Assembly: GCA_033807775.1 (NCBI GenBank)
Contig: CM066315.1
Span: 8,436,501-8,500,500, forward strand
Direction of reading: 5' to 3'
DNA from: Saussurea involucrata
Lineage: Eukaryota; Streptophyta; Magnoliopsida; Asterales; Asteraceae
DNA length: 64,000 bases
In this document: one piece after another, positions 56,987 through 64,000 of the stretch
Layout: every line of letters starts with the position of its first letter
Numbering within the stretch: the stretch's first letter is position 1
Translations under genes and position numbers: made by a program
Notes under the pieces: generated by a model
Seen by the model: the letters and a program-made list of their open reading frames with translations, nothing else
The model's database searches: none
Told to the model about the DNA's origin: nothing

Positions 56987-59842
56987 TTAGTTGTAAAATT
57001 CAGTCTTCAAGAGATCATAGTGTCCGTAATCATGATAAAGGACGCTGACTGGGTTTTCCTTCCCATACTGTTGTCCATATTCTGCTACAACGTTGATAGA
57101 ATTGGACTTCTTATCCCGCATATAAACTGTAATAGGCACCCTGTAAACAGATGATAAAATATGTCACAATTAAGCCACCCGAAAGTTTCAAAATCACGTA
57201 TCCTAGAAACATTAAGGCGGCATTTGGTTTGACGGAATTTTTGGATTTCATGGAACGATTTGGAATCTTTGATGTGGTTGGTGTGCAGAATTTGGAATTT
57301 GTGAAAAGATTTAGAATCATTGGGGTGTTTGGTTTGTCGGATTTGGAATGTAATTGATTTTCATTCTTTGTAAATAATTAAATTACCTTTTATTAATTGG
57401 TTATTACAAAACGAATTATCATATTTTAAAAATAGAGTTGTTCACGAGCAGTACGGACCGCTGGACCTGCCCGTTCGAAAAGCGGGTTTGGACAATCATT
57501 CTCCATAAAATGGACGGGCTTGGGTTGGACTGATAAAATTAATGGACGGCGGGCTTGAGCACCTGTTATATTATTACACTTGATTAAATTTTATATAAAA
57601 TTAATAATTTATTGTTTTTTATTAAAAAAGATTTAGAAGTTGTTTTCGGTTGAATTCCCTCTATTAAGTACCAACCGTAATCCAAATATATATAATATGT
57701 GCTCCATATATTGCTATTTTTTCATACGGTATGTACATAAGTACATTGATATCTTTTACATCTTATTTTATGCTCGAATGAACTTACGTAATTTAAATGA
57801 TTTTACACAATTTATGATTTTATATAAGTTTTGTTTTTCAAATATATAAAAATAAGGCCGCTAGCCCGTGGACAAAAAAGTTATGTTAGGCGCGGCCCAA
57901 GCCCGCAAATAATCACCTCTGATTAAAATATTATTACTAACAATCCTATGAAATCCCGTGAAATATCAACTACCCTCTAAATCCAATGTTTGTAGGATTT
58001 CAATTCCGAAAAGGGGACCTCAGTGTATGAGCTTGAGATTTACATATTAAACGAAAACAAATTCAGGATACGAGTATATCCCACCCGAAGGTGGATGTGT
58101 GTAGACCTAATTTCTACCCCAAAAAAGTAGAGCTGACGACATACATGTTTTCTAAACATCTTTTATGGTTGAGATTTAAGCATGGCAGGAAAATTGTACC
58201 ATCATCCGTAGTCCTTGGACCATTGAATCCCACGCGGTACACACTCCTCACCTTTGATGAGGCTTGAACCCTAGACCTCCTAAGAGGTTGGGCTCTACCA
58301 GTAACCACTAACCAGGTACCGTTGGGTCAATGATCCCTTGGTTCCTAAGCATATAGTTGAGAAGTATATCAAAGAAAATAAAATTGAGATGTGTACTTGA
58401 GGACATGTGATGACATAAGCAGTTCCGGTTCACCACCCCAGACATGTGACCGTTGCATATGTGAGACATAAGTCTCGAAATCACCTTCAAGAAACCTGAA
58501 AAACCATGGACCAACCCACAAATTACATTTGTTTCGAGACTGTTGGAGTCCCACATCGGCCTAGTCACGACCAACTCACACGTATATATTATATAAGCGA
58601 GGAATCTCTTTCATTTTCTCTACAAAGGCTCTCTTAGAATGAGAATCAGAGGTTCCACGCGTTCTAATAGGAATAATTATGCTTTTTCTACAATGGTGCG
58701 AGAAATAAAAATACTAACCAGTATTCAAATATGCGACTTACCATTCGGTTTCAGCCCGTCTCTTGATCAACTCGTTGACAACCTATCAAATAAGTTGGTA
58801 TAATGGTTTCATGAAAAGCAGAAGCATAAGTATACACGCAAATTATAGTTCTAAATTTGCACTTGAGCAACCAGAAAGTAAAGTGCTGTTTGGTGGGTCT
58901 TATATTAAGTCCTGTATAGATAAAGTTGTGTTTGTGTATTAATCGGTATGTATAGATTGAGAATGTTTTTGTTCGGGAGTGTTTTTTCATAGATGGAAGT
59001 AATGTGTTTTTTAATTGATAAAACTTGTCTTTCTACATAAAGCCCCCTTAGAAGTTTACTGGATAAGCCACTTTCTATATCATCAAGCCACTACCAAATA
59101 GTCACGTATAGTTGACCAAATAAGCTGTGAGTACCATTAAGCTCGTTAACTGCTAACAAACAGTCCCTAAATGTGCTCTAATAAACTATTGAAGCTTTAT
59201 CAGTGGCCTCCAACATACAATACTCCCAATGTTTCAGATCAAGAGATGCAGTTTGAACTTTTAAGAATCATGTGGACTCACTGCAATCTATTAAATCTTA
59301 TAAGTTATCGAAATTGCTGATTAGATTAAAACCTGAAAAGTTCTAGGTCAAAACCCTAGAAAACCAGCAAATTTTATCTACTCATTCCCAATTCAAATAC
59401 AATCGGAAAATGATGTCATACGATCATGTTAATTGTTAACGAATCAAAATAATTATTAAAATTCAGTTGTAGTTGTTTAATACCTTGGTTCTGAGATCAT
59501 CTGCAAGTTCCTCCGTAACATTCTCTGTTGGAACTGGCTTACCTGCTCTCAAGCAGGCACCGTGCACAACAGAGCGAAACATACATCTTCCATCTCCAGG
59601 TATTCCTGTTCATAGAAGCGTTTCCACAACAAATCATTCATCTATGTTGCTTGAATAATCATAAAATCTCTTGAATATAATACAGAATTACACGCACAGA
59701 CACAAATCGGATAGAACAGTACATACTAATCACACGGAACTCGCTACCGAACGAAAACTTTCTAGATTTTGACATGAATTGACAAATTCAAACTCAACTA
59801 CTAAGATTGACAAACTTCTAAATCGAAATGGAGAATTTTACC
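56987..59842 (-). CDS. OTU-domain cysteine protease (deubiquitinase), 5' end unresolved
   Basis: Four exons on the minus strand, 59605-59484, 58782-58742, 58495-58397 and 57140-56987, join in frame with GT-AG introns. They encode an OTU domain: GIPGDGRCMFRSVVHGACLR with the catalytic Asp and Cys, ELADDLRTK, NELIKRRAETEWFLEGDFET, HVWGGEPELLMSSHVLKVPI, and VLYHDYGHYDLL with the catalytic His; it ends EFYN-stop. A fifth, upstream exon ends at 59842 (CCGCAG/GTAAAA). Its frame (HSKHRFFISAG) is open back to about 60060 but contains no ATG. Relatives are the plant OTU3/OTU4-type enzymes that cleave ubiquitin chains. The start may lie in an undetected upstream exon, or may have been lost when a MITE inserted at about 60000. 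Confidence 0.85.
57208..58012. mobile_element. Nested MITEs in the last OTU intron
   Basis: The outer element starts GGCATTTGGTTTGACGGAAT and ends near CAATTCCGAAAAGGGGACC, like 18706-19121. Inside it, about 57434-57905, lies another repeat starting AGAGTTGTTCACGAGCAG and ending CGCAAATAATCACCTCTG, with the look of a hAT-type MITE. Confidence 0.6.
58030..58325 (-). mobile_element. tRNA-derived SINE-like sequence in an OTU intron
   Basis: On the minus strand, TGGTTAGTGGTTACTGGTAG (A-box-like) is followed by GGTCTAGGGTTCAAGCC (B box). CTCATCAAAGGTGAGGAGTG comes after, shared with the fragment at 39838-39925. The 3' tail and duplications were not defined. Confidence 0.55.
58872..59172. mobile_element. 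MITE in an OTU intron
   Basis: GTGCTGTTTGGTGGGTCTTA at the left and GTTAACTGCTAACAAACAGT at the right. The right half (GTATAGTTGACCAAATAAGC) resembles 38755-38848 in adenylate kinase intron 5. Confidence 0.5.
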
Positions 59843-60000
59843 TGCGGAGATGAAGAATCTGTGTTTCGAATGCTGAAGTGAAGTGGTCTGAGAATCAAAT
59901 TCGATCTGATCGGTTTTTCTCCCGGGTGAATATTTTTCCCTCGTGTGATTTATATTCGTTTCCCGTCGAGTCGTACCATGTGCTTCACAAACAAGGGCTG

Positions 60001-60530
60001 GTTTCCGGTTTGAATTGCCAACTTTGACGATAAGTGTGAGAAATCGTTGCTGATCGTTGGATCAAATGGACGAACGTTAGGATTAGATTCGTCAAGATAT
60101 TATACACCGGATCAATTTCATTAAGTCATAATTTATGGGATAGTATTTGATTAAAAGTGATCAGCGGTTTAAAAACAATTCTCATACTTTTCACAAAAAA
60201 TGGCACTACTTGCATGATATCATCTCACAAAAAATGGCACTTATTACATGATATCATGCCTGCTTCACAAATGGTTCGACTTAATTGTATTAGCTATATC
60301 CAAAACTGGGTTGCATTTCGTCAAGAAGTTGAGGTTAACGTGAAAAGTGTGAGAAGTGGTTATCAACAGTTGGATGAGAAATAGATGCACCAAAATCATC
60401 GGATCAATTATTTTCTAAGATGCAATTCATGAGAAAGCATTTGATTAAAAGTGATCAACGATTCAGATCTCCACTTCTCAGATTTCTCACGTTAAAATCA
60501 ACTTCTCAAACGATCTTTCGTAACATTCAA
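60001..60530. repeat. Diverged TTCCGGTGAGAAGTTGA-family MITE copies upstream of the OTU gene
   Basis: GGTTTCCGGTTTGAATTGCC and TTGGATCAAATGGACGAACG mark a diverged copy. A second copy ends TCAACTTCTCAAACGATC near 60525 and includes GTGAGAAGTGGTTATCAAC and TTTGATTAAAAGTGATCA. They occupy the expected promoter of the OTU gene. Confidence 0.6.
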
Positions 60531-60970
60531 AATTATATTCCAATTTCATTGTAATTTTACTTTTCGTTTTTTGTTAGTTTGCTAGCCTTTTTTGTATGTC
60601 TTTCAAAGCACAATATTGGGTTAGAGTTATTCAGGTGCCTTTAACCTGTCCAACCCAACTCATGTGTAGTCTTATCTCAAATAATTTGATCGGGAAAATT
60701 TATAAAACTTCAATATTTATAGGCCTCGTTTGACAAATATAAATCAATATCAGTCAGCAGTTCATTTATCAAACGACTACAAGGCTACTCGCGCAATGCA
60801 GCGCGATATATCTCGATTTTAATGTTTTAATTTATTTTAATGTGTGGTTTGAGAAAACGGTCATGTTTTTTTATAAATTTGTTTAAATAATGACGCTTTT
60901 TAAGGACTTCATGATTTGGGGATTTGAAAGTGGTTAGAGATAAGAAAATTAATAAGAGCCCATGATTTAA

Positions 60971-61711
60971 GACCATCCACACATCTGCAAGACCATACTC
61001 CTTTCTAAAGTGTCACATCAGTTTTTTTTTGGATAAGGTTCATCTAAGCTTTGCCTAGACTACATCTTTGGCAATTTGGAAACAAACAAACAAAGCGGCC
61101 GTCTGAGACTAAGCCTGGCCACAGAATGCTGACGTCTGGACTCGAACCTGGGGTGGATGGGATATTCCACCACATCCCCCAAGCCATTGCCAACACGCCA
61201 CCACCCTTGTGGTTAAGTGTCACATCAGCTTTGCAATAACATTTTCCAGACACATGCAAAACCAAACTCCTTTCTAAACTAATAAATTATAATATAAATA
61301 ATATAGATAACTATAATATAACTAATAAATTACTTTTGTTTTCTTTTATATATTACTATTTGTATTTTCGTAATTTTTACATTAATATACTTTTAATTTA
61401 GTAGTTTAAATAAAAAACATTGCATAAAAATATCATTTTTTTAAAATAAAGCGTGGTAAGAAATTTTAATAAAAATATTAAAAAAAATAATGTTCAAATA
61501 AACTAATAAATGAATTAAATTTAATAAACATATTAATAATTAATGTTTAAACAAACAAATTAATTAATTAAATTAAACAAAAATACATTTGTTTAATATA
61601 TAATATTTGTGAAAGAAATGAGTTGTCTTGCAAGACCTTGCAAGACCTTGCAAGCCACATGGCATGACATGTCATCTTGCAAGGAGTCTTGCAAGACGTG
61701 TGTGGATGCTC
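60971..61711. mobile_element. MITE with GACCATCCACAC / GTGTGGATGCTC ends, TAA duplication
   Basis: The ends GACCATCCACACATCTGCAA and CTTGCAAGACGTGTGTGGAT are inverted. Direct TAA trinucleotides flank it (60968-60970 and 61712-61714), as in PIF/Harbinger-type MITEs. CTTGCAAGAC repeats several times near the right end. It is interrupted by the SINE at 61022-61214. Confidence 0.75.
61022..61214 (-). mobile_element. tRNA-derived SINE nested in a MITE
   Basis: A perfect 14-bp direct repeat AAGTGTCACATCAG (61008-61021 and 61215-61228) flanks a 193-bp unit. On the minus strand it starts AACCACAAGGGTGGTGGCG, carries the B box CAGGTTCGAGTCC and ends in a short A tail (a T run on the plus strand at 61022). 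Duplication length, pol III box and tail together define a SINE. Confidence 0.92.
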
Positions 61712-61714
61712 TAA

Positions 61715-62151
61715 GGATTTGAAGGTTGTTAGAGATAAGTATTAATCTAGTAATTAGCATTAAAAGCGGTACATAAAGCTTCATTAGTTGTTTTTAAGAG
61801 ATTTTTAAGTAATTAGCATTAAATAGCGGTTTATAAAGTTTTAGGGGTTGTTTTTAAGAGTTTTTTATATTGTTAAAAAATATAGGGATACGGATTTTTC
61901 ATTTTCATTAAGAGAACCCACAAAGTGGGGAAAAAACTGGCATAAACTAACGAAACCAAAATATATTTCAAAACATAAATCCTAAGATACAACTTTTATA
62001 GTATAAAATATAAATCTAAAAGGATGTAATTTGTAACTTTTGGTTTCTAGCATTGTCCGAATCTAACGGCTATGATTGCTAACTAACACACCTCGACCTT
62101 TCCTTGTCAATTGGCACCTAAATTTCCGAACGTTTCATCGTACATCGTCTC
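61715..62151. other. Upstream region of the unknown intronless gene
   Basis: A/T-rich sequence with a small direct repeat (AGTAATTAGCATTAAA near 61749 and 61808). No other gene is seen. The promoter should lie here. Confidence 0.4.
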
Positions 62152-62220
62152 ATGGCTTCCCCGATGTCTTTATCGACAACGGAACGTCTCGTTCGTCAAT
62201 GGCTTCATTTCAACGAATAA
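62152..62220 (+). CDS. Upstream ORF (22 codons)
   Basis: ATG at 62152 opens a 22-residue frame (MASPMSLSTTERLVRQWLHF, then two residues) that stops at 62218-62220, four bases before the next ATG at 62225. It is in a different frame from the main ORF. It could be a regulatory uORF or the remnant of an N-terminus moved out of frame by a small indel. Confidence 0.4.
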   Translation: MASPMSLSTTERLVRQWLHFNE

Positions 62221-62224
62221 TTTT

Positions 62225-63031
62225 ATGGGTCTCGTTTCCGTTTTTATACGAACACATTTCTTAGCATTCAACGGCTTTCAATCGGACATTCAGGACCCAT
62301 CACCCGAAACTCCAATGATCCCTCGAAGACGTCGTTTGTTGTTCACTTTTGGCGTGTTAATCATGTGCGTTCTCCGAAACGTCTTGACGAGAATGCACAT
62401 TTCCACAACTCCAAAAGGGAAAAAGGGGAAAATCATGTGCGCAATCGAACATCAATGGTTAGCGATCCTCTCATTTTTTGATGATCATATTATGGTCTTC
62501 GAAGATTTAATGGAGACATATTTCCCACCATCGACCCGTGTGTTTGACAAAATCGATGATTTTTTGCAAGTCTCGGAATCTTTACCTCCAAAACTCGACG
62601 ATTTCATGGACAATGATGTACCAATGATTATGCAACACATACCGTTTCTTGATCGGGTTTTCAAGAAAGACGAGAAGGAAATCGTGATTGATATCACGTG
62701 TCATGGTTATAGGGTGGAACCGGAAAATGATTCCGTACACGAAAATGTGGTAAAATCGGACGTTGAAAACAAGGAAGATGTGGATACGTCAAAAATGATT
62801 GGTAAGTTTGGTCATACGGACGTCCTCGAGAAGGTGACGACTGAAGAGAAGAATAATGATTTGAATAAAGAAAACGATGAGATGGAGGACTGCAATGGCG
62901 ATTTTCTTTATTCCGCAAGAACAACTAGTAGTAACGAAGAAATTGTTCAGTCTGAGGATCCCATCTTCGATCTATTTGAAGCCGGATGGACCATGTCGCC
63001 GCGTGCCCTCTCGAGTACATCGTCGATATGA
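62225..63031 (+). CDS. Protein of unknown function with one hydrophobic segment
   Basis: A single uninterrupted frame of 268 residues runs from the first in-frame ATG (MGLVSVFIRTHFLAF) to TGA at 63029-63031. A second ATG at 62315 (MIPRRRRLLFTFGVLIMCVL) is an alternative start and would put a basic patch plus hydrophobic stretch at the N-terminus, like a signal anchor. The middle region (FFDDHIMVFEDLMETYFPPS and KIDDFLQVSESLPPKLDDFM) is ordered and acidic; the C-terminal 100 residues are highly charged and probably disordered. I do not recognise the family. The sustained protein-like composition supports a real gene. Confidence 0.65.
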   Translation: MGLVSVFIRTHFLAFNGFQSDIQDPSPETPMIPRRRRLLFTFGVLIMCVLRNVLTRMHISTTPKGKKGKIMCAIEHQWLAILSFFDDHIMVFEDLMETYFPPSTRVFDKIDDFLQVSESLPPKLDDFMDNDVPMIMQHIPFLDRVFKKDEKEIVIDITCHGYRVEPENDSVHENVVKSDVENKEDVDTSKMIGKFGHTDVLEKVTTEEKNNDLNKENDEMEDCNGDFLYSARTTSSNEEIVQSEDPIFDLFEAGWTMSPRALSSTSSI

Positions 63032-63682
63032 AAAAAAAAATACTGATATTACCATGTAATCATAATTGTAATTAGTCGAGTTACTAGTAAAAATATCCAT
63101 GGTTATAAGATAACGACTTAAAAGCTTGAATTTCTATATTTGATTCTTTTTAAGTTATTGTAATTCATCTAAAATTTGAATATGTTGCATTTTAGTCTAT
63201 TTAAGTATGACTTCTCATATTAACAATTAAATTTTTGTTGTGATTAATTGATTACCAAAGTGATTTGCAAATGCAAGTGCTTAATGGAGAAAGAAATTGT
63301 TGTATAAAATGTCATTTTAATGAACTAAAATCTTAACTAGTAAGTTAACTGAAAGTGTCAACTTCCACCAGTTAGTATTTATCAGGTAAGAGTTGGGTAA
63401 ACACGGTTTCTTAGAATAATTTGTTTTGATGTTCTCAACCTTTTTGACTTCCTTATCCGAAGTTCCGAACCTTCCTGAAAGTGATTAGTATGAAAAGAAA
63501 ACCGAAGGACTGATTTCGAACATATCCTAAATTAAAAGGTCAAAAGAGACAAAATTCTCTGATTACAAGGGCTGTACATCTCTTTTTGTAGAAAGAAAAA
63601 AAAACTACAAAGAAAATACCAAAAACAAAAAATTAAAAATTCAATTTTCTTTTTACAATGTTTAACCATGAGAATCAAGAAT
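63032..63682. other. Intergenic spacer
   Basis: I see nothing gene-like. A short CAGGTAAGAGTTGGGTAAACA motif near 63380 resembles MITE ends found elsewhere in the window. The convergent 3' UTRs of the flanking genes probably lie here. Confidence 0.45.
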
Positions 63683-64000
63683 TCAACACTGGTATACTGA
63701 AAAACTCTTGTTCTTCCACCAAAAACTCCAAGCTCTCCCCATCTTCCTCCTCGATGCCGACTTGCTTAACGTCCTCCCATCTTCACCGCCCTCGCACCGC
63801 TGCGTGCCGCCCTGAACCACTGGCGGATCCCTCTGCCGCTGCTCCCGGAAAACCATCAACAGTTTTTGAGCCTTCTGTCTCCCTCTCATTGTCCCATTAA
63901 CCGAAATCGACACCAAAGATGGTATCACCCCTTCTTGCAGAACCATTTCACTGCACTTATCGCTTCCGGTGCACAATATCAGCAGGCAGGCTGCAGCCTG
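63683..64000 (-). CDS. U-box/ARM-repeat E3 ubiquitin ligase, C-terminal end (partial)
   Basis: The minus-strand frame is open from the window edge to its stop at 63683-63685, about 105 residues. It reads QAAACLLILCTGSDKCSEMV, then LQEGVIPSLVSISVNGTMRG and QKAQKLLMVFREQRQRD. This is the last armadillo repeat and tail typical of plant PUB proteins of the PUB6/PUB7/PUB45 group, which ubiquitinate substrates with an N-terminal U-box and an ARM binding surface. The basic tail ends SFSVYQC. The U-box and most of the ARM array lie outside the window. Confidence 0.88.
   Translation of the reverse strand, partial: QAAACLLILCTGSDKCSEMVLQEGVIPSLVSISVNGTMRGRQKAQKLLMVFREQRQRDPPVVQGGTQRCEGGEDGRTLSKSASRRKMGRAWSFWWKNKSFSVYQC

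Noticed and set aside
60780..60830. Inverted Helitron end (GCGCAATGCAGCGC hairpin)
   Set aside because: The hairpin resembles a Helitron 3' structure in reverse, but no CTRRT-type terminus or partner end was found.
61130..61160. Possible tRNA gene (B-box match on the minus strand)
   Set aside because: No cloverleaf arms or anticodon loop could be placed, and the exact 14-bp target duplications identify a SINE.
1..64000. CRISPR arrays, operons, ribosome binding sites or riboswitches
   Set aside because: The window is plant nuclear DNA; no regularly spaced identical repeats with unique spacers and no bacterial-type gene packing are present.

Overview
The window is nuclear DNA of a flowering plant, most likely a eudicot. 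It is AT-rich, its genes carry GT-AG introns, and the proteins are plant families: a C-terminal remorin, a CDKG-type kinase, peroxisomal 4CL-like ligases, a cytosolic-type adenylate kinase, an OTU protease and a U-box/ARM ligase. MITEs, SINEs, a Helitron and a MULE fill the gaps. I could not fix the family or genus; Asteraceae is only an impression.

Layout, left to right. 1-2341: 3' end of a Ty3/Gypsy chromovirus-type retrotransposon with a complete 3' LTR. 2342-8000: AT-rich intergenic DNA with several MITEs. 8504-10099 (+): remorin gene, three coding exons. 12630-16612 (+): CDKG2-like kinase, six coding exons, with a hAT-type MITE in its last intron. About 16900-27480: a gene-poor MITE block that includes a non-autonomous long-TIR (MULE-like) element with further insertions inside it. 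27501-32160 (+): degraded 4CL-like gene. 34397-37991 (+): intact tandem paralogue ending in the peroxisomal signal SKL. 38251-41505 (-): adenylate kinase, six exons. 43726-47441 (-): ankyrin-repeat protein, four exons. 47560-52530: a complete Mutator-like element flanked by a perfect 9-bp duplication, inserted 118 bp upstream of the ankyrin gene's ATG. 52531-56986: MITEs and a Helitron-like element. 56987-59842 (-): OTU cysteine protease without a visible start codon. 60000-62100: MITEs, one of them carrying a tRNA-derived SINE with a 14-bp duplication. 62225-63031 (+): intronless gene of unknown function. 63683-64000 (-): 3' end of a U-box/ARM E3 ligase gene cut by the window edge.

The host genes look like independent housekeeping or signalling genes, not a cluster; only the two 4CL-like copies are related. 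The most unusual locus is the Mutator-like element. It has a MuDR-type transposase gene (minus strand, one in-frame TAG), a convergent plus-strand gene for a small coiled-coil protein, and between them an almost perfect 87-bp-arm inverted repeat that would give a long hairpin RNA. That layout resembles maize MuDR, which has two convergent genes, with a possible self-silencing hairpin added.

Exon boundaries were read by hand from splice dinucleotides, reading-frame continuity and family knowledge. No database search was run.
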